Positions 9,392 through 19,234 of a DNA stretch of 64,000 nucleotides are shown piece by piece (the first letter of the stretch is position 1; the number at the start of each line of letters is the position of its first letter). The position numbers and the translations under genes were made by a program. This stretch comes from an uncultured Paracoccaceae bacterium (GTDB lineage Bacteria > Pseudomonadota > Alphaproteobacteria > Rhodobacterales > Rhodobacteraceae). The DNA is taken from the NCBI GenBank assembly GCA_947501555.1, contig CANMWG010000002.1, forward strand, positions 506,224 to 570,223. Direction: 5' to 3'. The notes beneath the pieces were generated by a model. That model made no database searches. It had not been told where the DNA came from and saw only the letters and a list, made by a program, of their open reading frames with translations.

Positions 9392-10050
9392 CCTACAACA
9401 TCAAACATATATTTTGGGGGGTGATCCTGTCTGGCCTGTCAGCATGTGGATCAATCGGTGATGATGGCGTCGGGGCGCAGGTGGCGGATCTTGCCGTTGG
9501 GATTGTGACCGGGCGCGCAACGCAAGCAGCGCCCGCACCGGCCTTGGCCAGCCAAGAAGAAATCCTAAGCAATCCGAGCAATTTTATGCGGGTCAATATC
9601 CGTGATTTGGACAGATGGGCGACGATGGTCCCTGCCGCCACAAACGGGTCCAGGGTGACGTGGGTTGATAGTGAAAACATCACAATTACGGTTGAAGGTG
9701 GAATCGTCGTTGCAACCCGTGGCATGCCCCGCGACCTTATGGGGGCCAGTGCGACACAGACATTGGCGGCGATCCGCGCAGGTGGCGGCGAGGCGCAAAG
9801 AACGCATGAATTCCTTGATGATAACGACCAAATTGCACAAGAACTGTTGCAATGCAGCATCGTTTCAAAGGGCTCAGATACGGTAAATCGGCTGGGACAA
9901 TCACTGGATTCCCAACAATATGAGGAAGTTTGCGTCGGTACCGGGCTCCAATTAACCAATATTTATTGGGTAAATGGCGCAGGACGCATGCTTCGGAGCC
10001 TACAGGCCGTGTCGCCAGGGGCGGGATACGTGCAAATCGACGTTTTTTGA
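9388..10050 (+). CDS. yjbF: YjbF/GfcB-family lipoprotein
   Basis: This is a 220-residue lipoprotein: the signal sequence ends in the lipobox LSAC (Cys about residue 19). The mature part carries the YjbF-type features TWVDSENITITVEGGIVVAT, RGMPRDLMGA and a C-terminal NIYWVNGAGRMLRSLQ..SPGAGYV. Relatives are the GfcB/YjbF polysaccharide lipoproteins. The ATG at 9388 overlaps the yjbH stop; a start at 9370 would lengthen the signal peptide abnormally. Coupling to yjbH supports a shared envelope polysaccharide function. Confidence 0.85.
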   Translation: MTYNIKHIFWGVILSGLSACGSIGDDGVGAQVADLAVGIVTGRATQAAPAPALASQEEILSNPSNFMRVNIRDLDRWATMVPAATNGSRVTWVDSENITITVEGGIVVATRGMPRDLMGASATQTLAAIRAGGGEAQRTHEFLDDNDQIAQELLQCSIVSKGSDTVNRLGQSLDSQQYEEVCVGTGLQLTNIYWVNGAGRMLRSLQAVSPGAGYVQIDVF

Positions 10051-10154
10051 ACTTAGAAGAAGCCACTTGGTTTTTTCTTAAGGGCCTGATTTAAGGAGTG
10101 AATGTGGCGGCCCTACGGGTTTTCGCCCGACTATGCATTAATTGGAGTACCGAC

Positions 10155-10370
10155 ATGCGCCTTACAACTACACTCGCCGCCGCAGCTGCTTTGGCTGTTT
10201 CCGGTTTCGCCGCCAACGCTGGTGGTCTTTCCGAAGAAGTTATGGAAGCACCTGTTGTTGCAGTTGAACCAGCAGAGCCCGCAGGTTCTTCCATCAACAG
10301 CACATACGTGATCGTTGGTGTTCTGGCTGCTCTGCTGATCGCAGCTGCTGTCAACGCTTCGGACGATTGA
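10155..10370 (+). CDS. Small secreted Ala-rich protein, copy 1
   Basis: The 71-residue product has a signal peptide (cleavage likely after FAANA, residue 22), a short Pro/Glu/Val-rich middle, and a C-terminal hydrophobic segment YVIVGVLAALLIAAAVNASDD (about 51-71). After processing it would be a roughly 49-residue peptide that could insert in a membrane. A TTGGAGT ribosome site precedes the ATG. It follows yjbF in the place a YjbE-type small protein holds in enterobacterial yjb operons, but no sequence likeness to YjbE is claimed. It is almost identical at both ends to the gene at 10610. Confidence 0.8.
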   Translation: MRLTTTLAAAAALAVSGFAANAGGLSEEVMEAPVVAVEPAEPAGSSINSTYVIVGVLAALLIAAAVNASDD

Positions 10371-10372
10371 TA

Positions 10373-10433
10373 AAATCGACCACTGTCGATTTATGATCTG
10401 AGAATTTTTCAAGGCAGGCTTCGGTCTGCCTTG
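10373..10433 (+). terminator. Paired hairpins after copy 1 (second with UUCG tetraloop)
   Basis: Two hairpins follow the first small gene: an 8-base-pair stem at 10373-10392 (loop CACT) and a 10-pair stem at 10410-10433 closed by a C(UUCG)G tetraloop. A short T-containing tract follows. The same pair recurs after copy 2 with preserved stems. Confidence 0.65.
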
Positions 10434-10609
10434 TATCATTTTGAATGACCGGTTAGCGGTCACGCGGCCCAAGGCTGTATCATATCTGCACACCTTTGCT
10501 TGAAAAACGCATCTGTGCGGCTTGGTTTTTGGGCGAATTCCTGATTTAAGGCAGAATTGAGGCAGGCCCGATGGTCGTTGCCCGACTACGCATTAATTGG
10601 AGTACCGAC

Positions 10610-10825
10610 ATGCGCCTTACAACTACTTTTGCCGCCGCAGCTGCTTTGGCTGTATCCGGTTTCGCCGCTAACGCTGGTAGCGTTGCTGAACCAATCCTAG
10701 AACCGCCCGTCGTGGTAGAGCCCGTTGAGGAGCCCGCTGGTTCCTCGATCAACAGCACATATGTGATTGTTGGCGTTCTGGCCGCTCTGCTGATCGCAGC
10801 CGCTGTCAACGCTTCGGACGACTGA
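10610..10825 (+). CDS. Small secreted Ala-rich protein, copy 2
   Basis: This 71-residue paralogue of the preceding gene lies exactly 455 bases downstream. The signal peptide (MRLTTTFAAAAALAVSG..) and the whole C-terminal half from AGSSINSTYVIVG onward are the same in both; the middle differs (VAEPILEPPVVVEPVEE against LSEEVMEAPVVAVEPAE) but stays acidic and Pro/Val-rich. The leader CATTAATTGGAGTACCGAC before the ATG is identical in both copies. Conserved ends with a drifting middle suggest both copies are functional. A role in the envelope polysaccharide system is inferred from position. Confidence 0.8.
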   Translation: MRLTTTFAAAAALAVSGFAANAGSVAEPILEPPVVVEPVEEPAGSSINSTYVIVGVLAALLIAAAVNASDD

Positions 10826-10827
10826 TA

Positions 10828-10888
10828 AAATCGACCCCCGTCGATTTATGATCTGAGAATTTGCAAGGCAGGCTTCGGCCTGCCTTGC
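10828..10888 (+). terminator. Paired hairpins after copy 2 (second with UUCG tetraloop)
   Basis: An 8-pair stem at 10828-10847 (loop CCCC) is followed by a perfect 11-pair stem at 10863-10888 with a C(UUCG)G tetraloop. Stems match those after copy 1 while loop and flanks differ. No T tract follows, so it may be an RNA-protecting 3' structure rather than a classical terminator. Confidence 0.6.
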
Positions 10889-10929
10889 GCGCGCATAGCG
10901 TTTGCCGTCATTCATTACTACGCGATGAC

Positions 10930-11952
10930 TTAGCGCCGCGCCATCATTGCAAGCCTGATCAAGGTACGTTCCATCAAGGCCCCTTGCGGTGCTGTGCTGG
11001 CTGATCGTAGCTGCAAATCAACATCCGTCAGCGCGGTCAGCGCACGTTCCAGCCGGTCGCGGCCCCATTGGCCTGCCTGCCGCTCGATCTTGTTACGCCG
11101 AGGCCCGAATACTGGCGGGCGTAGTTTTCCGATACCTGCCCCGGGACCGCCAGGATCCGACGCAACGACGTGCAGCCTGCGAAAGTGGCGCATCGCCCCG
11201 ATACAAAGCGTCACCGGCGTCACCCCCTGCGCGTATAAATTACGCAGCACAGGCCCCAATTGGGCCGCCTGCCCCATGGCGACGACATCCAGCACATCAT
11301 CCACGTCAACCTCAGCCGATTGCGGGGCATTGGCCATCACGTCGGCAACCGTCGGCGCAGCAGTTTCTTCCCGCATGTAAAGTCCAAGTTTTTCGACAGT
11401 CTGCCGAAAATCACCCGGTTCCAGACTGCTGGCCAACGCCATGAGCGCATCCATCACATCCCGGTCGGGCTGTTCAAGCCCCGCTGCAGACAGCGCCTGC
11501 TCAATATCTGCCAGTGAGGGCGGATCATCGTAAATCCCAATGGCGACCGCGTTGGCATGCCCTTCGAACACTTTGCGCAAAGCAGACTTTGCCGTTAGCT
11601 GACCGGCCGTCACGATCACCTGCGCATCACCCGGCTGCCAATCAGACAAGGCCGCGGTCAGCACTTTCGCCAACCCATCGGTGGCATCCTCAACAAAGGC
11701 AACCCGGTGGCCGGGGAAAAACCCCTGTGCCTTGATCGCGTCATTCAACAATGCGGGGTCCTTGCGCAAGTCGGCGGCGTTGATCCGGGTCAGCCGCATC
11801 TCTTCCTCGCCCTGCGGGCCAACCAAAGCAGCGATCGCCTCTTGCCGTTTGGTGGCCACGCGCATGGGATCAGCCCCAAAAATCAAAATGCCGGTATGCG
11901 CCGGGTCCGGTTTGCGGAAGTAGCTGTTTGCGGCAGCCCCCGCCAGCTTCAT
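10930..11952 (-). CDS. holA: DNA polymerase III subunit delta
   Basis: The 340-residue product matches HolA, the clamp-loader subunit that opens the beta sliding clamp during replication. Visible features are the N-terminal ILIFGADPMRVATKRQEAI region, the AFVEDATDG segment that starts the second domain, and the C-terminal segment PPVFGPRRNKIERQAGQW typical of delta subunits. Its ATG overlaps the lptE stop (ATGA), and lptE overlaps leuS, so all three form one operon in the order leuS-lptE-holA, an arrangement common in alphaproteobacteria. Confidence 0.93.
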   Translation of the reverse strand: MKLAGAAANSYFRKPDPAHTGILIFGADPMRVATKRQEAIAALVGPQGEEEMRLTRINAADLRKDPALLNDAIKAQGFFPGHRVAFVEDATDGLAKVLTAALSDWQPGDAQVIVTAGQLTAKSALRKVFEGHANAVAIGIYDDPPSLADIEQALSAAGLEQPDRDVMDALMALASSLEPGDFRQTVEKLGLYMREETAAPTVADVMANAPQSAEVDVDDVLDVVAMGQAAQLGPVLRNLYAQGVTPVTLCIGAMRHFRRLHVVASDPGGPGAGIGKLRPPVFGPRRNKIERQAGQWGRDRLERALTALTDVDLQLRSASTAPQGALMERTLIRLAMMARR

Positions 11953-12434
11953 TCCGAAAGGTCCATGGACAAGATTAAGAGTTGGCTCACAATCCTGTCG
12001 GCCAAGATGACCGAAAGCCGCGCGCCTGCATCGGTCTCAGCCGCCTGTGTCGCCGTCGTAGAGCCCGTGGCGGAATAGCCGGTAAAAGCTTGCGCCTCAC
12101 CTGTCTTAATCTGAGAACCCGTCGACAGGTCAATCAGGACCCAATTCGCGGTGCCAATTACGTTGAAGCGGGTTGTGCTGCCATCTGACGTAATGGCCGA
12201 GGTCCGCCTTTGCACGGTCCGTGTCACCCGGAGACGGTACCGTGGATTACTAGGTTGTCCCAGCCGTTCCACGAGCCGGCTTCCGATGCGAAAACCGGCA
12301 ACCGTGTCGTCCGTCTCAAATGCAATCTGGCCACGCAGAGCAGTGCCTTCACCATAGATCGGCGCAAACCCGCACCCCCCCAAGGCAAAAAGCCCAAGGA
12401 TCGCAGAACGGCGAGAGAGGTGATCAGATGACAA
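11949..12434 (-). CDS. lptE: LPS-assembly lipoprotein LptE
   Basis: The 161-residue protein has a twin-Arg-like basic start ([21 protein letters not shown]) with a lipobox ending at GGC. It shows the LptE pattern of FAPIYG just after the Cys and the strand [20 protein letters not shown]. LptE plugs the LptD barrel that inserts lipopolysaccharide in the outer membrane. It overlaps leuS by 11 bases upstream and holA by 4 downstream. Length is normal for the family. Confidence 0.88.
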   Translation of the reverse strand: MSSDHLSRRSAILGLFALGGCGFAPIYGEGTALRGQIAFETDDTVAGFRIGSRLVERLGQPSNPRYRLRVTRTVQRRTSAITSDGSTTRFNVIGTANWVLIDLSTGSQIKTGEAQAFTGYSATGSTTATQAAETDAGARLSVILADRIVSQLLILSMDLSE

Positions 12435-15006
12435 TATTCACAATCCGTCCAGGGACAATAATCAGCTTTTTCGGGGCTGCACCCGCCAGTGCAGTCTGCA
12501 CCACGTCTTGCGCCATGACCACAGTCTCAATCGCGTCTTTGCTGGCATCCGCCGGAACAACGATCTCGGCCCGGCGTTTGCCGTTGATTTGGATCGGCAT
12601 GGTGACAGTATCTTCGACCAGCATGGCCTCATCCGCGACGGGCCAAGGTGCGTCCGCAATCAGGCCATCACCCCCCAGCAAAACCCAGAGCTCCTCGGAC
12701 AGATGCGGCGTCATTGGCGACATCAGTTGGGCCAAGACACGGGCAGCCGTGCGTTTGGTGCCGCCGCCAGTCTTTGACTTCGCCAGAGCATTGGAAAAGG
12801 CATAGAGCTTTGCAATGGCTGCATTAAAACCGAAGGTCTCAACGCCCATCGTCACATCATGGATCGCCTTGTGCATGGCGCGCAACAGGTCCTCATCATG
12901 CGTCCCTTCGGCGTCAGGTAATGCCGCGATATCGCTGCAAACACGGTGTACACGGTTCAGGTGTTTGAACGCCGCATCCGCACCTGAGGCCGTCCATTCC
13001 ACATCCCGTTCCGGAGGGCTGTCGGACAACACAAACCAACGGGCTGTGTCCGCGCCATACTTCGCGATGATATCATCCGGATCGACGACATTCTTCTTAG
13101 ACTTGGACATCTTGGCCGACGGAATGATCTCAACCTCGGTGCCGTCTTCCAGCTTTCCGTCGGTGACATCCTCCGGCAGATGATAGACCGGGCGGTCCTT
13201 GTCATCGCGGGTCTGATAGATCTCATGGGTGACCATGCCTTGGGTAAACAAGGCATTAAACGGCTCAGATGTGCCTTGCGGCAAATGGCCGGTGATGTTC
13301 ATCGCCCGTGCAAAGAAGCGACTATAGAGCAGATGCAGGATCGCATGCTCAATCCCGCCGATATACTGGTCCACATTCATCCAATAGGCAGCATCATCGA
13401 TATCGGTCGGTGTCGCGGCATGAGGCGCCGTGAAGCGCGCAAAATACCATGACGAATCCACGAAAGTATCCATCGTGTCTGTCTCGCGTTTGGCAGGCTT
13501 GCCGCAAGCAGGGCAGGCACAATCACGCCAGGTCGGGTGACGGTCCAGCGGATTGCCGGGAATATCAAAGCTGACATCATAGGGCAGCTCAATTGGAAGG
13601 TTCTCTTTCTTTTCCGGTACAGCACCGCAGTCGTCACAATGGACAATCGGGATCGGGCAGCCCCAATAGCGCTGACGGCTCAGACCCCAATCGCGGAGGC
13701 GGAATTTGGTAACACCTTTGCCGATCCCATTAGCCTCACAGAAATCGATCGCTTCATCGACTGCTTCTTGACCAGTTCGCATCGCGGTACGACCGTCAAT
13801 AGGCAGTCGATAGCGTACTTCCTCGGTCTTTGGAGGCACAAATGCGGGGTTTGCATCAAACTCAGAGGGGAGTATTTTATGGGTGGCGGGTTCACCTTCC
13901 CAGCCTTCATGCAACCCCATGTCTGGTTCGAACACATTGATGACCTTGAGGCCGTATTTTCGGGCAAAATCCAAATCGCGTTGATCATGGGCCGGGCACC
14001 CAAAAATTGCGCCGGTTCCGTAGTCCATCAAAATGAAGTTTGCAATGAATACAGGAAGATCATCGCATTCACCAAACGGATGCTTTACCTTGAGGCCAGT
14101 ATCATAACCCAGCTTCTCGGCTTTCTCGATAGCCTCGGCAGTGGTCCCGCCTTTGCGGCATTCGGCACAAAAAGCCGCGACATTTTCATCGTTCGCTTCA
14201 AGCTCTAAGGCCAGCGGATGATCTGGGGAGATCCCAACAAAAGACGCACCCAGCAAGGTGTCAGGACGGGTCGTGTAAACTTCAATTTCGCCACCATCAG
14301 TCCGCTCAAAAGCAAACTGCAGGCCTCGTGACTTACCGATCCAGTTGGATTGCATCAGCTTAACCTTGGCGGGCCAGTCGTCCAGCCCGTCGATGGCCGA
14401 CAGCAATTCCTCAGAATAATCGCTGATCTTAAAGAACCATTGCACCAGCTCGCGTCGCTCAACCTCAGCGCCGGAACGCCAGCCTTTGCCGTCGATGACC
14501 TGTTCATTGGCCAGAACGGTCATATCAACCGGATCCCAATTCACGACAGCTTTCTTGCGGTAAATCAGGTCTTTGGCCAAAAAATCAATGAACAAGGCTT
14601 GCTGCTGGCCATAGTATTCCGGATCACAGGTCGCGAATTCCCGCGTCCAATCCAATGTCCAGCCCAAAGGCTTCATCTGGGCCTTCATCTCGGCGATGTT
14701 TTGATAGGTCCAATCCTTCGGATGCCCACCCGAGGCCATGGCCGCATTCTCGGCAGGCATCCCAAAGGCGTCCCATCCCATCGGATGCAACACGCTGTGG
14801 CCGGTAGCGCGCTTGTAGCGAGCAATCACGTCACCCATCGTGTAGTTGCGCACGTGGCCCATATGAATACGGCCTGAGGGGTAGGGAAACATCTCAAGCA
14901 CGTAGTACTTTGGTTTATCATCGCTGCGGACGGCCTTGAAGGTTTCGGCTTCGGCCCAGACGTCTTGCCATTTCGGCTCGATCTCAGCGGGGGAATAGGT
15001 GGTCAT
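12424..15006 (-). CDS. leuS: Leucyl-tRNA synthetase
   Basis: This is an 860-residue class I synthetase that charges tRNA-Leu. The HIGH signature is HMGH (residues 48-51, in [19 protein letters not shown]) and the second signature is KMSKSKKNV. The CP1 editing domain is evident around [12 protein letters not shown] and the [12 protein letters not shown] motif. Length equals that of most bacterial LeuRS. It is the first gene of the leuS-lptE-holA operon and lies 73 bases downstream of the DUF3576 lipoprotein gene. Confidence 0.97.
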   Translation of the reverse strand: MTTYSPAEIEPKWQDVWAEAETFKAVRSDDKPKYYVLEMFPYPSGRIHMGHVRNYTMGDVIARYKRATGHSVLHPMGWDAFGMPAENAAMASGGHPKDWTYQNIAEMKAQMKPLGWTLDWTREFATCDPEYYGQQQALFIDFLAKDLIYRKKAVVNWDPVDMTVLANEQVIDGKGWRSGAEVERRELVQWFFKISDYSEELLSAIDGLDDWPAKVKLMQSNWIGKSRGLQFAFERTDGGEIEVYTTRPDTLLGASFVGISPDHPLALELEANDENVAAFCAECRKGGTTAEAIEKAEKLGYDTGLKVKHPFGECDDLPVFIANFILMDYGTGAIFGCPAHDQRDLDFARKYGLKVINVFEPDMGLHEGWEGEPATHKILPSEFDANPAFVPPKTEEVRYRLPIDGRTAMRTGQEAVDEAIDFCEANGIGKGVTKFRLRDWGLSRQRYWGCPIPIVHCDDCGAVPEKKENLPIELPYDVSFDIPGNPLDRHPTWRDCACPACGKPAKRETDTMDTFVDSSWYFARFTAPHAATPTDIDDAAYWMNVDQYIGGIEHAILHLLYSRFFARAMNITGHLPQGTSEPFNALFTQGMVTHEIYQTRDDKDRPVYHLPEDVTDGKLEDGTEVEIIPSAKMSKSKKNVVDPDDIIAKYGADTARWFVLSDSPPERDVEWTASGADAAFKHLNRVHRVCSDIAALPDAEGTHDEDLLRAMHKAIHDVTMGVETFGFNAAIAKLYAFSNALAKSKTGGGTKRTAARVLAQLMSPMTPHLSEELWVLLGGDGLIADAPWPVADEAMLVEDTVTMPIQINGKRRAEIVVPADASKDAIETVVMAQDVVQTALAGAAPKKLIIVPGRIVNIVI

Positions 15007-15079
15007 GGCTTGGGTCTTTCACATGCAAACGCCGGACAAATCGCCCGGCGTCAAAGATAATCGGGCTGGGTGCCGATGG

Positions 15080-15505
15080 CTAGAGCGCGCCGTCAGCGAT
15101 ACGCAATTGGCGGGCACGGCTTAGGATCGCATCTTCAATGGCGCGTTGGGTTTCAATCGCCACGGGGCCATTGCGGGTTTGCAGCGACAAGTTCAGCGCG
15201 CGGGCATCCATGGCCGGATCGGTGACCTGAACGGTCGCACGATACGCGCGACCACTACCGGGCGCGGTACCAAAACCAGTGGTAATGACGCCGGTAAACG
15301 GATCTGCGGACTGGACGGGCAGAAAGCTGAGCACATCCAACGAGGCGGCCCAAAGATAGCGGTTCACGGCTACATTTTCAGCGCCACGCGGCGTTGGGGC
15401 AGCACCGCCACAAGCAGCAAGGGTGAAAACCAGCAAAGCCATCAGCATTGCGCGCACAGTGCGTATGATAGCAGTCAAACCATTTTCCCTTCGGGTGCCA
15501 AACAT
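15080..15505 (-). CDS. DUF3576 lipoprotein
   Basis: The 141-residue product has a basic N-terminus, a hydrophobic core and a lipobox (FTLAAC, Cys about residue 32), followed by the alphaproteobacterial DUF3576 pattern VNRYLWAASLDVLSFLPVQSADPFTGVITTGFG. It is probably anchored in the cell envelope; function is unknown. A shorter start at the Met of MLMALLVFTL is possible. Position immediately upstream of leuS is typical for the order. Confidence 0.85.
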   Translation of the reverse strand: MFGTRRENGLTAIIRTVRAMLMALLVFTLAACGGAAPTPRGAENVAVNRYLWAASLDVLSFLPVQSADPFTGVITTGFGTAPGSGRAYRATVQVTDPAMDARALNLSLQTRNGPVAIETQRAIEDAILSRARQLRIADGAL

Positions 15506-15570
15506 AATTGCGGAATATGTAGCGAAGGGGGGGACGGGTCACAAGCTGTTATGCTGACAGGGGTGGTCAC

Positions 15571-15603
15571 AAAAAGAAAGAGCGGCCCCGAAGGACCGCT
15601 CTG
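15571..15603 (-). terminator. Terminator of the porin gene
   Basis: A GC-rich inverted repeat (AGAGCGG.../...CCGCTCT, stem about 15579-15603) lies 24 bases past the porin stop. On the minus strand it is followed by TTTCTTTTT, a classical intrinsic terminator arrangement. Confidence 0.8.
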
Positions 15604-15626
15604 ACGTATTCAGATATCAGCTTCGC

Positions 15627-16772
15627 TTAGAATGCGAAGGACAGCTCGATTGTTGTACCAACTTGGTAGTCATCAGCACCAACTTCGTCTTCGTTGTCGC
15701 CATCTTCGTCCTCAGCGTATGAGAACAGCACTTCTGCACCACCACCAAGGTCGTATGTCGCAGCAACATAGAAATCTTCGCTGTCACCTTCGTTGTCGTT
15801 CAGAACGCCAGCGAACACTTCGAGGCCGTTACCAACATCGTATGAACCTTCAAGCGCCCATTTTTCAACGCCTTGATCATCTTGGAAGTCAGCTTCGACA
15901 GAGATCGGACCGTTAGAATAGGCGACGTTCAGACCAAGGTTATCGTCTGGGTCAGCAGCGGAATCTTCAGATACGTAGTATGCTGTCGCAGTGACGGGTC
16001 CGAAAGGATAAGCCACTTCGATACCAACCGATTGCTCGTCGGCGTTTGTTTCTTCAGCATATGCAACTGTGATGTCTGCGCCTGCGGCAGAAACACCTAC
16101 CGAAACACCGAAGACTTCATCAGAGTTAAAGTCGCCATTGGCGGCCTCAGCTACTGGGCCGAATACAGCGTCAGACTCTTCTTGATAAGCAGCTGTGAAG
16201 CTGAACATGCCAAAATCGCCAGCAATACCAAACGACAGTTGATCAACGTCATCGTCGCCAGTTGTCGTGCTTACATAAACCTGATCTGCGTCAGTGATAA
16301 CATAAGAAACAGAAGCATCTACGCCGCCTGCAGAAAAATCGCCGCGGATGGCGTTTTCACCGTCAGCTGAAGAGAAGCCATCAGCTTCCATATCGCCAGC
16401 AGACTGCCAGTGTGTTTCAGCAGCAAATGATGTGTCGCCAATAAAGATGCCACCGTTGGAGGCTTCCAACGAAGCAACCCATTCGTCGCTTGTAAGCGTC
16501 GAGCTGTTTGCCGGGTCGCCTGTGATGTCGATTTCAAACGATGTCGAAGCCGTCAGACCATTGTCCAGTTCAGCAGACATGGATACGTCGATATCTGTGT
16601 TCCAGTAGAAACCCTGCTCATCATCGTTGATGACGATATCAGAAGTGCCTGGATCGTTGTCGTTGAAACCAAATTCGGTGTTACCGGAGAAAGTAATGGA
16701 TGTGTGACCATCAGCAGCAGCGGCACCAGCGAAGGCGACCAGAGCTGTTGTGGTAAGGAGGATGCTTTTCAT
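15627..16772 (-). CDS. Porin
   Basis: The 381-residue product has a signal peptide (MKSILLTTTALVAFAGAAAADG) and a very acidic mature sequence made of short alternating strands with Gly/Asp/Asn turns, ending in ELSFAF with the C-terminal Phe needed for barrel assembly. It fits the alphaproteobacterial general porins (trimeric 16-strand barrels in the outer membrane). The start at 16772 is chosen because it begins the signal peptide and has GAGGG 8 bases upstream. It is probably highly expressed, with its own terminator. Confidence 0.88.
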   Translation of the reverse strand: MKSILLTTTALVAFAGAAAADGHTSITFSGNTEFGFNDNDPGTSDIVINDDEQGFYWNTDIDVSMSAELDNGLTASTSFEIDITGDPANSSTLTSDEWVASLEASNGGIFIGDTSFAAETHWQSAGDMEADGFSSADGENAIRGDFSAGGVDASVSYVITDADQVYVSTTTGDDDVDQLSFGIAGDFGMFSFTAAYQEESDAVFGPVAEAANGDFNSDEVFGVSVGVSAAGADITVAYAEETNADEQSVGIEVAYPFGPVTATAYYVSEDSAADPDDNLGLNVAYSNGPISVEADFQDDQGVEKWALEGSYDVGNGLEVFAGVLNDNEGDSEDFYVAATYDLGGGAEVLFSYAEDEDGDNEDEVGADDYQVGTTIELSFAF

Positions 16773-16999
16773 GGATATTTTCCCTCGTGTTTTTTGCATT
16801 CCCAAGAATACCAGTTTTCCTAGCATTGGCGTATTCCTGCTCCCTCGGGCTCGCACACTCAAGCGAATTGGATAAGAATTTCCCCCGTAAAAGGAAAATG
16901 ATGCATCAAGGACACACAGTGTTTTCGACCATGACAGCGGCAGCAATTCCCTTTATTTCGATCCTAAAATCCACGTTTACGTTGTTTTGCGGAGATTCC

Positions 17000-17653
17000 A
17001 TGTCACTTGCTGAAATTCAAAGCCGCATCCAAAGGGCGGCAAACAATGCGGGCCGCAATCCTGCAGAGGTGACCTTGATCGCTGTCTCAAAAGTCCAACC
17101 AAACGACAGAGTAGAGGCGATTCTTGATCAGGGACACCGGGTTTTTGGGGAGAATAAGGTACAAGAAGCAGCTGGAAAGTGGCCGGACTTCCAGTCACGC
17201 TTTGAAGGGGTTGACTTACATTTGATTGGCCCCCTGCAAACCAACAAGGCGCGCCAGGCTATGGGGCTTGCCCAATCAATCCATACGCTCGACCGACCTA
17301 AACTTGCCACAACACTGGCACGGCTGGCACAAGATTTGGGACACTGCCCTGATTTGTTCGTGCAGGTAAACACAGGCGAAGAGCACCAGAAATCGGGCGT
17401 TTTACCCGCTGAGGCGGACGCATTTGTGGCAGAGGCCCAAGCGCTCGACCTGCCGCTGAAAGGATTGATGTGCATCCCCCCTGTTGATGAAGAACCCGCA
17501 TTGCATTTTGCACTGCTGGCAAAGATCGCCGAACGCAATGGGCTGTCTGGGTTATCGATGGGGATGAGCAGCGATTTCGAAACTGCGATTGCCCTAGGCG
17601 CAACCCATGTCCGGGTTGGCTCGGCGATCTTTGGCGCGCGGACCACCGCGTGA
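17000..17653 (+). CDS. PLP homeostasis protein (YggS family)
   Basis: The 217-residue product matches the YggS/PROSC PLP-binding proteins, a single TIM-barrel domain that buffers pyridoxal phosphate without catalysing a known reaction. The PLP lysine lies in TLIAVSKVQP (about residue 34), followed by FGENKVQEA, HLIGPLQTNK and the phosphate-binding C-terminal GMSSDFETAI..GATHVRVGSAIFG. The ATG at 17000 follows GGAGATTCC. Its stop overlaps the GTG start of the pseudouridine synthase. Confidence 0.92.
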   Translation: MSLAEIQSRIQRAANNAGRNPAEVTLIAVSKVQPNDRVEAILDQGHRVFGENKVQEAAGKWPDFQSRFEGVDLHLIGPLQTNKARQAMGLAQSIHTLDRPKLATTLARLAQDLGHCPDLFVQVNTGEEHQKSGVLPAEADAFVAEAQALDLPLKGLMCIPPVDEEPALHFALLAKIAERNGLSGLSMGMSSDFETAIALGATHVRVGSAIFGARTTA

Positions 17654-18297
17654 CGGACACCTACGATCCACCCCAAGACCCATTGAATTTCCTGCACGAC
17701 GACCACGAAGTTGTGCTGGTCGACAAGCCAAGCGGTCTGCTCTCTGTCCCGGGTAAGGGGCCGCATTTGGCGGATTGCCTTATTGCGCGTGTCCAATCTG
17801 TCTTTCCGACTGCATTGCTGGTGCATCGCTTGGATCGGGACACATCAGGCGTCATGATCTTTGCGCTGACCCCACACGCCCAACGCCACCTGGGGCTGCA
17901 GTTTGAAAAACGGCAAACCAAGAAAACATATGTCGCCCGGGTCTGTGGCAAAATGCCCGAGAAGACAGGCACCGTCGACTTGCCGTTGATCGTAGATTGG
18001 CCAAACAGGCCCAAGCAGATGGTCGATCATGAAAACGGGAAACAGGCGGTTACCGACTGGCGGGTTGTCCGTTCAAGCCACGACGAAACACGGGTGCGGC
18101 TGATGCCGCGCACGGGCCGATCGCACCAGTTGCGGGTGCATATGCTGGCGATCGGGCACCCGATCCTGGGCGATCCATTCTATGCCACAGGGGCGGCAGG
18201 TGACCATCCCCGATTAATGCTGCACTCAGAAACCCTACAGTTCCGGCACCCTGATGGCGGCCAAGGGACACGCATCACGGCAAAATGCCCGTTTTAG
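17650..18297 (+). CDS. RluA-family pseudouridine synthase
   Basis: This is a 215-residue RNA pseudouridine synthase. The catalytic Asp is in HRLDRDTSGVMIFA, the family signature, and the C-terminal RSHQLRVHMLAIGHPILGDPFY is characteristic. There is no S4 domain, so it resembles RluA (23S rRNA position 746 and tRNA position 32 in Escherichia coli) rather than RluC/D; the exact target is not decided here. Translation probably starts at GTG 17650, coupled to the upstream gene. Confidence 0.9.
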   Translation: MTDTYDPPQDPLNFLHDDHEVVLVDKPSGLLSVPGKGPHLADCLIARVQSVFPTALLVHRLDRDTSGVMIFALTPHAQRHLGLQFEKRQTKKTYVARVCGKMPEKTGTVDLPLIVDWPNRPKQMVDHENGKQAVTDWRVVRSSHDETRVRLMPRTGRSHQLRVHMLAIGHPILGDPFYATGAAGDHPRLMLHSETLQFRHPDGGQGTRITAKCPF

Positions 18298-18307
18298 CAA
18301 ACTAAAC

Positions 18308-19234
18308 TTACGTCAAAGGTTCCAGCAAACCGCTGAGCTTGGCGCGCAAATGCTCATGCTGGCTGGGAAGTTTCAATGCCTCACCTAGATTGGCTGTGTC
18401 TTCGTCGCGGTCAAAGCCCGGCTCGTGGGTCGACACCTCAAACAAGATACCACCGGGCGTGCGGAAATAGATGGCGTAGAAATAATCGCGGTCGATCACC
18501 GGGGTGACTTGATATCCGGTGTCCAGCAAAGCCTCGCGGACCTCCAGCTGACGGGCCCGATTTTCAACCGCAAACGCCACATGATGGACAGAGCCCGCGC
18601 CCTGCGCCGCGTGGGGCCCTTCTGGCAACAGTTCAAGATCAATGACATTCGCCTCATTCCCGTCAGGGACAACAAAACGGGATATGTTCCCCTGTATGTC
18701 TTGCTTTTCATACCCCATGAACGTCAAAAGCTCTTCACTTGCAGCGTTGTCGCGCAACCGCATGTCAATGGAATGAAAGCCGCGGACAGCCATCGCTTCA
18801 CCCACGCCGCTGCCAGTCCATGGGGTGCGCTCATCGTCGCATTCGACTAAGGCGAATTGGTCACCGTCAGGGCCATCTAACAAGACGCGCGCCTGACCAA
18901 AACGGCTGTCTTGCGACAGGTTTCGCGTATCAAAGCCGGCCAATCGGTCAAGCCAAGCCTGTGAGGATCCGGTTGGAATGCTCATGGATGTGCGCCCCGC
19001 TTCGCCGACACCGGGGATGCCGGTGGACGCATTGGGAAAAGGGAAATAGGTCATCACCGTGCCTGCTGATCCGACCTCATCCCCATAGTAGAGATGATAA
19101 ACGTCAGGGGCATCGAAATTAACCGTCTTCTTGATCCGGCGCAGGCCAAGCACTTGCGTGAAGAATGCATTATTCTCCCGCGCATTGCTGGCCAACGACG
19201 TGATATGGTGCAGTCCTTTGATCTGATTGATCAT
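18308..19234 (-). CDS. Ring-cleaving dioxygenase (VOC family)
   Basis: The 308-residue protein has two tandem vicinal-oxygen-chelate modules, starting GLHHITSLASNARENNAFFTQVLGLRRIKKTVNFD and again near RGFHSIDMRLRDN, and a metal-binding VHHVAFAVENR followed by GGILFEVSTHEPGFD. This pattern matches the MhqA/MhqO/LinE-like hydroquinone dioxygenases, which open 1,4-dihydroxybenzene rings with Fe(II). The gene is 95 bases upstream of the aldehyde dehydrogenase stop; both are on the minus strand and may be cotranscribed. Confidence 0.85.
   Translation of the reverse strand: MINQIKGLHHITSLASNARENNAFFTQVLGLRRIKKTVNFDAPDVYHLYYGDEVGSAGTVMTYFPFPNASTGIPGVGEAGRTSMSIPTGSSQAWLDRLAGFDTRNLSQDSRFGQARVLLDGPDGDQFALVECDDERTPWTGSGVGEAMAVRGFHSIDMRLRDNAASEELLTFMGYEKQDIQGNISRFVVPDGNEANVIDLELLPEGPHAAQGAGSVHHVAFAVENRARQLEVREALLDTGYQVTPVIDRDYFYAIYFRTPGGILFEVSTHEPGFDRDEDTANLGEALKLPSQHEHLRAKLSGLLEPLT

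Larger units (their letters stand above)
10064..10888 (+). repeat. Tandem duplication of leader, small gene and 3' hairpins
   Basis: Two units with a 455-base offset (about 10064-10433 and 10519-10888) share the leader motif CTGATTTAAGG, the ribosome site region, the coding ends and both downstream hairpins. Divergence is concentrated in the middle of the coding region and between leader blocks. Confidence 0.75.
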
